DNA of 64,000 nucleotides from Pseudofabraea citricarpa (taxonomy: Eukaryota; Ascomycota; Leotiomycetes; Helotiales; Dermateaceae): NCBI GenBank assembly GCA_029641185.1, contig JAPWGK010000002.1, positions 1,922,001-1,986,000 on the forward strand. Direction: 5' to 3'. Positions 35,524 to 46,286 of this stretch are shown piece by piece (the stretch's first letter is position 1; each line of letters begins with the position of its first letter). A program made the translations under genes and the position numbers. The notes below the pieces were generated by a model that had not been told where the DNA came from, searched no databases, and saw nothing but the letters and a program-made list of their open reading frames with translations.

Positions 35524-36579
35524 ATGACTGCCATTCTTCCAGCCATGCAGAACCTCGCTCTTGATCGTGAGATCATGGCTCCTTCTCCCATCTCCCCCGG
35601 CTCTGCTCGCCATGGACGAAGCAAGCACGGTGGAAGTGTGGTCAAGGGCACCAAGGCCCGTGGACGTGGATACAGTGTTGTTGATGAACGAGAGGTCACC
35701 ATCTCCAAGGCTCTGTCCTGGGTGTTGAAGAGAACTGTTGTGGATGGCGAGGAGACCGAGGAGGATGAGGGAAAGCTCATTGTTGATTCCGATGGCTGGG
35801 TTGATTGTGAGGAAGTGGTGAGTCATGTTCAGCTCTTAACATGTCCTTCGATACTAACAAAGCCATAGCTCCAACACCAAAATTTCACAGCCCTCGAAGT
35901 CACTCTCGATGAGCTCCTAGCTCTGATTGACTCCCCAGCTTCTAAGTCTCGCTTCGCCCTCAAGCGCGACCCAGACGCCGAGGCCGAATCAACCGACCCA
36001 ACCGACTACGAGGTTCGCCTCAACCCAATCGCTGCCCCAGCATCTCCCACTTCTGCTTCTGCAGCCGCCTCCAAGTTCACCCCCATCACCTCTGCATCTG
36101 CCGACCTCCCAGATCTCATCATCTACGAGACTTCGTACCCCAACTACCCGCTCGTCCTCGCTTCCGGTGGAATCAAGCGAGCTGGTGGACAACCATACCT
36201 CCAATTCCGATCCATCAAGGTCGAGGAGGATGGAACTGAAATCCGCACCGCCAGCGACGCTGATGTGTCCATCTATATCAACCTTCGGGAAGTGATGGCC
36301 GCCGACAGCAAGATCACCTGGGTCCGAGCCGAGAACGGCACCATCGCCTCAGAAGGTGATGCCAAGGGAAGCATCCCCAAGGAATTCTGGAAGAAGGCCG
36401 TCGCTAGACGATCTGATATCGGTGTCCTGTTCGAGAACGGTGAGGTGAGAAAGGAGGTCCCAATCGGACTGCGGGGTAAGGGAGTCAAGGGAAAGAAGGG
36501 CAGCGGCAAGGGCAAGGGATGGGTGTCCAAGGAGATGAAGGCCCGCAGCGAGGACGACGAGGGCTCGGCCAGTGATTAA
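35524..36579 (+). CDS. Tpt1/KptA-like protein with altered active site
   Basis: Two exons (35524-35817, 35869-36579; 51-nt intron) give 334 residues. The order of elements follows the tRNA 2'-phosphotransferase family: a VTISKALSWVLKR segment, the DSDGWVDCEEVLQ wing, KSRFAL, and a IIYETSYPNYPLVLASGGIKRAG segment where the family has its HGT..I...GL motif. In active enzymes the first helix ends in LRH; here it reads LKR. The family's IRANQGHS stretch is replaced by VRLNPIAAP, and the HIHF region by PYLQF. A Ser/Ala-rich insert and a basic GKKGSGKGKG tail are extra. Canonical Tpt1 would remove the splice-junction 2'-phosphate from tRNA using NAD+; this protein may be a non-catalytic or re-purposed relative. 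Cytosolic or nuclear, no signal peptide. Confidence 0.75.
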
Positions 36580-37299
36580 ATTTCTTGTATATCATCATGT
36601 ATGATGTGGCGTTGAGGAGATACCTCGTGGGACACAGGTGGCATGGTATGGGATAGGATGGCTGGGAATTGAGCGATACATAACTGCATAAACTTACACA
36701 CTCTGCAATAAAGACACAAGGCGCAGACTTTTTTCTGGGCCAACCAGCATACAAACTTCCACAAACTGGCTCAATTGTGGTTTTCTAGCTCAACGGAAGA
36801 TGACTCACAGAGGGGAAGAGGCTTCAAAGCTGAAGAATCACCACATTTCACGTGGCTTGGGCAGGCGTGGAAAGAAGGTGGTGGAGGCTTAGATCCACTG
36901 TCACGCAGCAAGCAAGCAGATAGCACGTGCGCCGCAAGGATAGACAGGGCAGAGCAGCGCAGCCCTCCAGATCTCTCAAGCGGTGAAAATCTGATAAGAT
37001 AACTCAGGTACCCCCTGGGCACAGGGCACTGGGTGACATTCTGTGTGCTGTGTATTGGTCGGTGCTTGGAAAAGCCGACCCATCAGCCGGAGATAAACCA
37101 GTTATTTCGCCGTGCTTGACATCGATCTCCCTCTGTACTTTTTTCTTGCATCTGCAAGATTTCTCTCTGCTCGACTCTTTTTTGGGATAGCTATTGCATA
37201 TCCTCCTCAGTAGCTGAAGTTTGTGCCCCGGCCTGGAAAGGTCGACTCAATTCGCACGACGACATCACCTGATCACCTTCCGCATTCAGTGACGATACC
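36580..37299. other. Intergenic between Tpt1-like and MFS genes
   Basis: 3' flank of one gene and promoter of the next, same strand. A TGACTCA heptamer occurs at about 36801. No gene seen. Confidence 0.45.
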
Positions 37300-39317
37300 A
37301 TGTCGGGAATTCGTACTCATGACTTTGCGCTGGTTGATGGGAGTGATCATGATTCAGATCCCAATACGCCAAAGCCAATTAAGAGAGGAGCAACAGGTCG
37401 GAGAAGATCCAAGGATGATGACTTGGATGGGCCTGGAAATGGTGCAGGAGATCCAAGTAATGGAGAACGAAGAGCATCATCTATCGAGGAAGACGAGGAG
37501 CCTCTACAGATGGACATACCCGATGAGCCTGCAAAAGAGAAGGACAAGCCAGTGACTTGGATGAGTCTTCCTCATAAGCGTCAATTGATCATCCTCACAC
37601 TTGCTCGTCTGTCCGAGCCTCTCGTTCAGACTTCTCTGCGTGTAAGTTGAATGTCTGCTGCTATTCGACCTTTAAAAATGCTTATATCTCCTAGTCGTAC
37701 CTCTTCTATCAATTGAAGTCCTTTGATAAGACGCTGCCTGATTCAGTAATTGCTTCCCAGGCTGGTATCATGCAGGGAGCTTTTGCTGCTGCTCAATTGT
37801 GTACTGCCATGCTCTGGGGCCGCTTGTCCGACCGCAGTGGACGAAAAAAAGTCTTACTCATCGGACTATTTGGAACCACTGTCTCTGTTCTCGGTTTTGG
37901 CTTTGCTACCACCTTCTGGCAAGCTATGCTCTTCCGCATGATGGGTGGTGCTTTGAATGGTAATGTCGGGGTCATGAGAACAATGATCAGTGAGATTGTG
38001 AGAGAAAAGAAGTATAGATCCCACGAAAGCATCTGGCATTTAAGTCACTAACGGGAATAGGTACCAATCCAGAGCCTTTCTGCTCTTGCCAATGTGTGCC
38101 AATGCAGGTATCATTATTGGTCCAGTTCTTGGGGGTTTATTAGCAGACCCAGCCGCAAGCTATCCGAGCTTATTCGGTGGAATTCCGTGGCTTATGAAGT
38201 TCCCGTATGCACCACCCAATCTTTTAAATGCGTGCTTCTTGGGATCGGCTGCATGCGCGGTCTTCTTCTGCTTAGAAGAGGTAAAATAGTCCCCATAAAA
38301 ATTATGAATTCTACTAACAGCTTCTAGACGCATGAGATCTTTAGCCAGGATGAAGATTTCGGAATGAAATGCGGCTCCAAAATCGCCGCCTTCTTTCGCT
38401 TTGTCTTCTGCAGAGGACATCCAGAGCAAGAATACAGTCGACTTGATGAAGACGATAGGCGTGAAAGTTTCGATACGCTCGAGCTTCAATTATCTCCAGT
38501 TGTAGCCAAACCGAAGAAACGTCCAGCGCCTCGATACAAGAACAAGCTTCCTTTCCGTCGAATATTCACTTACAATGTGATATGTACCCTGATTGCGCAT
38601 GCTCTACTCGCTTTCTCACAAGGAACCTTCCAAAATATCTTCTTCATCTTCCTTTCGACGCCAGTCTATAATCCTTCCAAGGAGAAATCGGAGTACAAAC
38701 CCAACCCGCCGATTTTCTTTACAGGCGGACTTGGGCTCTCGCCTGTTAACGTTGGTTTCTCTATGGCTATTCTAGGAGTGATCGGTATTATCCTCCAATT
38801 ATTCCTGTATCCAATTATCAACGCCCGGCTTGGCACTGTTCGCGCATGGAGGGTCTTCCTTTATCTGTTCCCAATCGCATATGCACTCACTCCGTTCTTA
38901 GCTCTTATTCCCTCAACAACACTGCCGCCATCCGCCAAGACAGGGCCACTGCTTTGGATCATTCTCACTTCTTTCATTTTCGTCCAGGTAGTCGCGCGTA
39001 CGTTTGCCACGCCTGCAGCGGCAATTCTCATAAACAATTGTTCACCGCATCCGAGTGTGCTAGGAACGGTACATGGCATGGGCCAGAGTGCTAGCAGTGC
39101 CGCAAGAACCATCGGTCCGGCCTTGGGCGGCTGGCTCTATGGTGTAGGCCTGGATCATGGCATTGTTGGAGCTGTCTTCTGGGCCTTGTCATGCATGGCT
39201 GTCTTGACTGTTCTCGCGAGTAATTTCGTCAAAGATGGTGATGGTCATGAGATTTGGCTCGAGGGCGATGATGAGGATGTTGAGGAACCACATGTAAGAG
39301 ATGAGGTTAGACGATGA
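37300..39317 (+). CDS. MFS transporter (DHA1/ZIF-like group)
   Basis: Four exons (37300-37641, 37695-38011, 38061-38280, 38328-39317) give 622 residues. A polar head of about 95 residues, rich in Asp/Glu/Arg, precedes the first helix. The family loop motif is present between helices 2 and 3 as GRLSDRSGRKKVL. GPVLGG in helix 5 matches the drug/H+ antiporter motif C. A ~70-residue acidic/basic cytoplasmic loop (CRGHPEQEYSRLDEDDRR region) splits the two six-helix halves. The C-terminus is acidic. Yeast and plant relatives in this group include zinc-induced-facilitator-like and tetracycline-resistance-like carriers. Likely a plasma or vacuolar membrane proton antiporter; cargo unknown. The start ATG at 37300 has good context. 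Confidence 0.9.
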
Positions 39318-39831
39318 ACAATTCCCATAGGAATTATTTAGAGTGTGCGTCTGCACTGACTGGGTAGCTGGAATTGTAACTCTTCGATCGCAGAAACCGA
39401 GAGTCAGCAAAGAGGTATGAACAACCCTAGAAATAGAGACGCGTAGAGAACCAAAAAAGAGTGAATATACTACGACAATAATTTAGTATATGTAATGTAA
39501 TATTCATTATTACCTTGAAATTCCAGTCAGATGTGATTCTGGTGAGAAGTCGTGTTCATGTTGACGCGAAGTTACCCTCGGAGCTGGAATATAGTTGGCC
39601 CGCCGATTTACCCCTGAATCTGATTACATTCTTGGCAAGATCCACTCAGTCTCATGGATGCCATCTATCCGAGATCTCCGCCAGAGCTTCAAGACCTTCC
39701 TTCAGGACTTAAGACAGCTCGTGCGAGCAGCGGTCCAAGTACGACTTTTTGACACTTCAGGTCTCACTTCTGAATCCAGAGCATGTCAGCCGGCGCAACT
39801 CCAGCCTCTTGAGGCTATCAACACGTTCGAC
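39318..39831. other. Intergenic, promoter/leader of GT8 gene
   Basis: Short A+T-rich stretch, then an open stretch in frame with the next gene. A ten-codon upstream ORF starts at 39783 and stops at 39812, 19 bp before the preferred start. Confidence 0.45.
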
Positions 39832-41101
39832 ATGGCCCGACCCGAATCTCCTCCCCTGGATTTTCTGGACGAGAGATTATTCCCGACCTTCGAGGCCGAG
39901 GCACTGATTGGATCCGAGTCGAAGGAGCCTCAGCGGCCCAGGATCGAATTTGCTCAGCTGCTCAAGAATGTGGTGTCGATATTCAGAACTCGACGTTTTC
40001 GGCTCGTTGCTGCTTCGGCTGTCTTCCTGCTCGTCCTCTATCTCCTGATTCCCCAAAAGCATAGAACTTATGTTGAACTTCAGGCATTATCGACTCAGGT
40101 GAATAGTGCCAATATAGATTGGTCGAGATTGGCTTATGTGCAGTATGTCACGAGTACGGCACATCTCTGTAATTCCGTCATGCTTTTCGAGTCGCTGCAA
40201 CGGCTTGGTAGTAAAGCCGACCGCCTTATGTTGATCCCAGATACGTTCAATACCACCGATATCACTACCAATAACGGATGGCTTCTTCAAAAAGCACTGT
40301 CTGATTACAATGTGAAGTTGGCTCCAGTAAAAGTCCAGGAGAAAGGCACTGATCGTAAGTTCCTATCCTCTCTTCTAAAGCCCCATTTCTGATAAGGTTG
40401 ATAGATACTTGGGCTCAGAGTTATACAAAACTTTTAGCTTTCAACCAGACACAATATGATAGAATATTGGTTCTTGATTCAGATGCTACAGTAATGAAAT
40501 CCATGGACGAATTATTCTTTGTCCCTCCGGCACCTGTAGCTATGCCGCGAGCGTATTGGTTAAAAGACGGCACATTGGGTTCTGAGATGATGCTTATCCA
40601 GCCATCTGCAGACGATTTTGTTAACATTGAGAAAGCCATCAAGAATGCTCGGCACGGCCAGTATGATATGGAGATTGTTAACAAGCTCTATGGAAAGGAT
40701 GCTCTGGTTTTACCTCATAGGCCTTATACTTTCATGACTGGAGATTTCAAGGGCACTAATCCGACCTCATGGGTGAGCGAAGGCGAGGAATGGAACCCGA
40801 AGAATATTCTTGACGAAGCAAAATACATCCATTTCTCTGATTGGCCTCTAGAGAAGCCATGGGTGTGGTCAGAAGAGAAAGATATCGAAAGAGTACGACC
40901 AAAGTGCGTAATAGACAAGGCAACAGACAAAGATACAGATTGTCGAGCCCGCGATATCTGGTCTGAGCTGTACCGTGATTTTGCTAAGAGAAGAAAGGTT
41001 AGTTGCACGCCTATTCATGACTGTTGACTCCTGCTGCCAGATTTTAACCTGCACTGTAGGATATATGCGGTCTTGATTTGGAAGGTGCACCACGTGTTTA
41101 G
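39832..41101 (+). CDS. Type II membrane GT8-family glycosyltransferase
   Basis: Three exons (39832-40354, 40405-40997, 41060-41101) give 385 residues. A cytosolic tail of about 60 residues is followed by one transmembrane helix (SAVFLLVLYLLI) and a lumenal catalytic domain, the usual Golgi type II layout. RILVLDSDATVM carries the DxD metal/nucleotide-sugar motif, and YIHFSDWPLEKPW is the C-terminal family segment. It fits the fungal GNT1-like (GlcNAc transferase) branch of glycogenin-type family 8. An in-frame ATG at 39658 would add 58 residues; I prefer 39832 because of its context (GACATGG) and a normal tail length, and because the upstream stretch reads as leader. The last coding exon is just 42 nt. 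The substrate is inferred from family only. Confidence 0.85.
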
Positions 41102-41212
41102 TATCTGAAATTGCAGGTCGTCTTCAAAATCGGCAGACTAAAACTGCTCACACCTCGCGATACCTCTCACTTTACCACATTTCTCCCGCCAGTTAGTTGA
41201 ATATAGACGACG

Positions 41213-42187
41213 ATGAGGCTTTTCTTAACCTTCTCAGCCTTGCTGCTGTTCTTTCATGGTTTTGTTCTCGCGGCCAACTGTTTCTTACCCAATGGCGCGT
41301 CAATGACCAATACCGCGTTCGAGCCCTGCAATCGCATCTCAGGCGCGTTCTCCTCATGCTGCGCGACCAATTGGACAAGTTCATTAGCATTCTTGATTCC
41401 AGACGTTTGCGAGACGAATGGCTTGTGCCTAGACACCAATTCGGATCCTCCCAGGCATCTCAGAGGTGGATGCTCAGATTGGACTTGGAGGAGTGCCAAT
41501 TGCTTAGCCAACCTTTGTACTGGTCCGGAGGCAAGCCTGACTTTTCTACTTCGGTCTGAACCGTCCTTACTGACTCCGGAGTAGGATAATGGAGATCCTG
41601 CTGAACAGGTTGAGGTCACACAATGCACAGATGGAAAGTGGTGCTGCGGGGATCATGGGACCGCAGAGAGTTGCTGTAATAATAATCAAGGAGTGGAACT
41701 TGCTGCAACTGTTGGATTATTTACATCACGATCTTCAACTTCTCCAACTTCTCCGGCTTCTTCGGCTTCTACAACACTCGCAGCATCTTCAATTTCGTTA
41801 GTGTTGTCGACATCAACCGTATCTGAAGTAGTGAGCAGTCCACAGTCACCTATTTCCGCCATGCAAACACCTCTATCAACCTCTCATAACGTCCCTCCGG
41901 GAGAGATGGCTGGAATTGTTTGCGCTGTGGTTTTCGGAGTTGCCTCGTCAGTGTTTCTCGGTTTCTATGTTTGCAGAAGGGCAAATAGGCTGAAGGAGCA
42001 GAATGAGCACAATCCGGCGAATCTTGAAATTGGAGAAATGGACGTTGGCAATGCTTCCACTCTCCCGCCCGGTTATCGATCCGAGCTTGATGCTTATCCA
42101 AAGCTTGTTCCGCCAAGCTCTATTGCAGATACGGAGTATGTGGAACTTGTGGCAGCTAAAAACCAGGAACCTTACGAGCTTCCTTGA
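41213..42187 (+). CDS. Mid2-like cysteine-rich single-pass surface protein
   Basis: Two exons (41213-41530 and 41585-42187) give 306 residues. A signal peptide (residues 1-20) leads into a cysteine-rich ectodomain (CCATN, GLC, GGCSDW, NCLANLC, then CTDGKWCCG and SCCNNN after the splice). A Ser/Thr-rich stalk (about residues 150-215), a transmembrane helix (GIVCAVVFGVASSVFLGFYV) and a cytosolic tail of about 75 residues with YELP at the end follow. This is the layout of fungal wall-stress sensor-like proteins (Mid2/WSC style), though without a WSC domain. The 54-nt intron uses a GC donor (GAG|GCAAGC) with an ACTGAC branch point and TAG acceptor; no GT donor keeps both cysteine clusters in frame. 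It lies 111 bp after the glycosyltransferase. Confidence 0.82.
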
Positions 42188-42957
42188 AGGTATGTGAGTA
42201 GTGCCTCGGTTTCAGTAGAGAGCTCGGAATTGGTCATCATGGTTATTTTCGCCAAGTAGAGCCGGAAGGAGGATTTATTATAAGGTCACTCATGAATAAG
42301 ATAGAGGGTTTTTACACCAGTGTAGTCACATTCTCACATCCTTGTTCTTCTCTCTCAAGGAACTAGCATTCCAAATGCACATGCATGCGAAGTCTGTTTG
42401 TACAGAATCCTAACCCCACACATGTCGCTTAGCTCAAACCTCCTCCCCCGACCCTCTCCTCAGCCTCACTTGCCTTCTAACAACCCACCAAGGACAAGCA
42501 GGTATCTCGAACTCCACTCAGCCGAGTTCCGGTGACAAGAACCTCTTCTGACCAGTAAAGCCCATGAGGAAAATAATCCAGCGCTTCGAAGTAGGTAGCC
42601 GAAAAAAGACAGGGCTATAAATAGAAAGCGCTAATCTTGGAGTGGGCGCTTAGCCAAGAACACCCAGTAAGGTGATCAGGATATGAAATCTGCGAGGGCA
42701 GCGCTTGGGATTTAAGGTAGGGGGTTCAGCGGTTGTGGCTTTTTTAAAGGAGGGTGGGGTAGGGTCTTGGGTGGTCGGCCTGGAGGGGGACTTCTTTATA
42801 AGGATATCTCGTCGAGAAGTTGGATTTTTTTAAGCATATCGATTCTTTTCTTTCTTCGTTACCTTTGTGGCTCTTTCTTGAGAGTTTCAGCCTTTTCAAA
42901 TTAGCTCTTGGTTTCTTCAATTGCTTCTCTAGATCTGAGGAGATTTAATTGATTAAG
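42188..42957. other. Intergenic upstream of DOMON-b561 gene
   Basis: Includes a TATAAATAG at about 42616 and a pyrimidine-rich leader before the ATG at 42958. No gene seen. Confidence 0.45.
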
Positions 42958-44548
42958 ATGTGGTTTTTCAATATTGCTCTGGTAGCAGGTTCGTTTTTCT
43001 GCCTCATTCCTTTCACTAATACCTCTTGGCTAATAGAACTTCCCCCAACAGTACTTTCTTTACTATGTACAGTATCTTCAGCAGCAAATATAACATCAGC
43101 CAACTTTATCGCCGACGATTTCAGTATCGGCTTTGCATTGAACGTTCCTGAAGAAAACGACAATGAATTATTCTTTACCATTACAGGACCGAGTTTTAGT
43201 TCGTGGCTTGTACGTTCCGCTCTCCTTCCAAACACAAGAACAATACTAACATCAACTTCCAGGCCGTAGGAATGGGTTCTCCGAGAATGTCCAACTCATT
43301 GATCTTCATGCTCTATCCCTCCTCAGATGGGAAAAACGTCACCCTGTCTCCACGTCTCTCGCACGGCAACACCGAACCAAGCTTCACCTCAACCGTCTCA
43401 ACCGAGATCCTCTCAGGAAGCGGAGTGAAGAACGGCAGCATGACGGTCAACGCACGATGCACCAACTGCCGGTCCTGGTCTACAGGATCTCTGTCGGCCA
43501 ACTCGACCAACGCGCCCTTCATATTCGCGGCCGGGCCCGACGACTCACTGCGCAGCTCGTCGGTGCGGAAGAGCGTCAAGCGGCATGCCATCTTCGGCTC
43601 TTTCACCATGGATCTCTCCAAGGCCGTCGGGCCTGCCGGCGTGCCTGATCGCATCACGGCCGAGTCGAAAGGCACGGTTGAGAAGAAGAGAAAGCTGGAT
43701 CACGAACTCGCCGCCAAGGCGCACGCGTGCATCATGGTTTTTGTCTTCGTGGGATTGCTGCCCCTTGGCGTCTTGGTCCTGAGGGTCTTCAACCGTCCGA
43801 TCTGGCACGCCTTGAACCAAACACTATCAGTCGGAATTGCGTTTATCGGCACGATTTTGGGCTTTGTTATTGGGAGGATGTATAACCGGGTACGTTTTTC
43901 TCTGTGTCTCTTCGCTTCTCTTGCAGACTAAGTCGGCAAGCCGCATTTGTATCCGTGCGAGTTTCTATCCGCCGAACTGAGACTGATTTTTGCTTTTTGC
44001 TTTGGTGCAGACTAGGAAGTTCAACTCGGCGCATCAGATCTTCGGTCTTCTGATCATCATCGCCATGATCGGCCAGTTCGTCATCGGCGTCATGCACCAT
44101 CGCCTCTATCGCAAGAACAAGAAGGTCAACGCGGCCAAAACAACCACCGCCTATACGCCATACCACATCTGGCTCGGCAGGATCGTCATTCCGTGCGGGA
44201 TCATAAACGCATTCTTGTGCGTCTTTCCTCTTCCCTGTCTCCTAAAAATAAAAGCAGGAAAATGAGATGTACTAACTGATGCTGCGCAGGGGGTTTCCGC
44301 TGGCATTGAATACGCGCTATAATTATGTCCTCGTGGGACTGATAGGACTCGTTTTTGTCCTGAGTCTCCCGCTTATCTGGTGGAAGAGAGACCGGTTTTT
44401 CGGCGGTGCGAAGGGCGGGCTGAATAAGAAGCCGAACCCGGACTTCAGATCAGATGTCGAGGGGTATCAGGAGAGGCCTTGGGAGATGGGAAGTACAGTG
44501 CGGTTGAATACTTATCCACCGGGTGGATACGAGACGAGATACTCTTGA
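42958..44548 (+). CDS. DOMON-cytochrome b561 membrane protein
   Basis: Four exons (42958-43209, 43263-43889, 44011-44216, 44290-44548) give 447 residues. An N-terminal signal/anchor region is followed by a beta-rich DOMON-type domain (SSWLAVGMGSPRMSNSLIF is typical) and then by a b561-type four- to five-helix membrane domain. The membrane domain has histidines in HELAAKAHACIM, AHQIFGLL, GVMHHRLY and YHIWLGR, placed to bind two hemes. These proteins are proposed to move electrons from cytosolic donors to extracellular acceptors such as iron or secreted oxidases. The C-terminal tail is Pro/Gly/Tyr-rich. The second intron (121 nt) contains a second good acceptor. The start is the ATG at 42958; an upstream non-ATG extension is not needed. 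Confidence 0.88.
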
Positions 44549-45006
44549 TTGTCTATCTTCTCTTCTTCTTTTTCTCCGGGGGGGTTTTTGGAGTTTTGGA
44601 GGAATTTGGCGAACTGGGAAAACCAGGTTCGAATTTTGGGATTTTAACCGGACTTGGGACAATTGGGTCTACAAAAGAGATATCATGGACACAAATATAC
44701 AGACTTGAAGTCGACATTTATTCAAATATCATTGAAGTTTCTGATTCTCTGCATGTTGTTTATTTGAACATGTAAAGGATTTTTGCCTCCTTGGTTTAAC
44801 GTGCTGATGTTGTCGCTTAACTTCTGCCTTGTTCTCCTGTTCGCGCAAACAATTAACACAACCTCCATTCCAATGCAGGATAAAGAAAAAAAATTCAGAC
44901 ATCAAATGGTTATGCTACTCAAAATCAGAACTGTTTGAGGAGGTTCATAATTAATAGAACTAATGCTTGGTGCAACACAAATTCTACGGATGCAAAATAC
45001 TCGACT
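44549..45006. other. Convergent intergenic region
   Basis: 3' flanks of the two convergent genes; nothing else seen. Confidence 0.5.
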
Positions 45007-45918
45007 TTAAAGATTCTCGGTTGCCCATTCCTTCACACCCACAACCTCAATGCCCCTTTCAAAATTATAACTCTTCTCCAATTCCCACGCCACTCCCACG
45101 CCCTTCGAAAAAACGACTCTGTATTTAAAAATCTCGTTCTGCGAGTCCTTTCTGAGATCATCCTCCAACTTCTGCACGCTCCAAACCTCTCGCTTCCAAA
45201 CCTTGTCCCTCTTGACCTGCTGCACGACCTCAGCCAATCTCCCATAACTGATCGTCTCACCAGCGGTGAAAACAATCTGATTTAGCAACCTCGGATTTTC
45301 CTGAAGCACGATCCTCGCAGTCAGCAATCCAATATCTTCGGGCGTCGTAACCGTCACGCGATTCTCCCAGCTCCCCAGCGCCCTCACAACACCCTGCTCG
45401 GCATCGACAACGCCAAAATACGGCTCGAACAAGAAACTTGTGAACATGCCCGTCGAGATGATGAGCCATTCCGTAGCGGTCTGTCCGCACAGCAGAGACC
45501 GCACTTCTAATTGCTCGTCGAATAGATCCTGGGCGCTGCCCTTCCCGATGGCGTCATAGTCAACTCCGAATTGCCACGGCACGAAACGCCCAGTGCCTGC
45601 AGCGAGCACGGCCCGGGCGATTTTCAATTGGCTGCCTCGGCCGCTGCTGAAGCCGAGACTGCTGATTATTAGGTCGTAGGGCTGGAAGAGTTTGGACAGA
45701 GCCGAGATGTCATCATTGGCTATGTCGCCTGGAAGAATAGCGATTTCTTGGCCTTTGAGTTGTGCGATCTGAGCTTGTTTTTCGGGTGATGAGGATGAAA
45801 TGGTAGAGGGTCGAAGGAGGACGGTGAGTTTCGTGTCGGCTGGTCGTTGAGCTACGAGTGCCTTGACGATGGAAGAACCAAGCTCGCCGAGCCCGAGAAC
45901 GAGGATGTTTCTAGACAT
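45007..45918 (-). CDS. NmrA/isoflavone-reductase-like atypical SDR
   Basis: A single exon of 303 residues. The N-terminus NILVLGLGELGSSIVKAL is a GxGxxG Rossmann turn for NADP(H). A PWQFGVDYDAIG segment and STGMFTSFL with the C-terminal substrate region follow, in the arrangement of the NmrA/isoflavone reductase group. The canonical SDR YxxxK pair is not evident, as is usual for this atypical branch, which includes both reductases and redox sensors. Cytosolic. No partner can be read from context; the next gene upstream is HIS7 on the same strand. The start is the only reasonable ATG, at 45918. Confidence 0.85.
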   Translation of the reverse strand: MSRNILVLGLGELGSSIVKALVAQRPADTKLTVLLRPSTISSSSPEKQAQIAQLKGQEIAILPGDIANDDISALSKLFQPYDLIISSLGFSSGRGSQLKIARAVLAAGTGRFVPWQFGVDYDAIGKGSAQDLFDEQLEVRSLLCGQTATEWLIISTGMFTSFLFEPYFGVVDAEQGVVRALGSWENRVTVTTPEDIGLLTARIVLQENPRLLNQIVFTAGETISYGRLAEVVQQVKRDKVWKREVWSVQKLEDDLRKDSQNEIFKYRVVFSKGVGVAWELEKSYNFERGIEVVGVKEWATENL

Positions 45919-46286
45919 GTTTTCAGCTTATTGAGTGAGCTGGAATACTGTTTAATAGCTGGCTACAACCGTCAATTTATATCCCAAGATGGACTTAGTC
46001 TTGCTTAAAACCATGACGGCTTCCTTGGCGATGTTGCTCGCTTATAAATCGGTTCCCCAAAACTGTGGTCCACATTAGCACTAAAGCTTGTCACCCGCTG
46101 ATCCCTCGTACGATCAGCCAATGACTGTAGGTCTCGTCTTTGCTAGGTTAACACTGGCTATCCTTTTCATGCACACGAAGAGCCTCTTTCCATTCTTGGA
46201 TGATGAATCAGATAATTCCGATGAAGATGGACGATCGAGGAACTTTAGTTTCATGCAAAGATGGAATGTTATTTTCATCTAAATGT
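45919..46286. other. Short intergenic region
   Basis: Promoter of the NmrA-like gene and 3' flank of HIS7. No further feature seen. Confidence 0.5.

Noticed and set aside
44401..44402. Treating single ACCGGT occurrences outside 25-33 kb as part of the motif set
   Set aside because: Isolated six-base matches, such as those near 6843, 44393 and 61225, are expected by chance.
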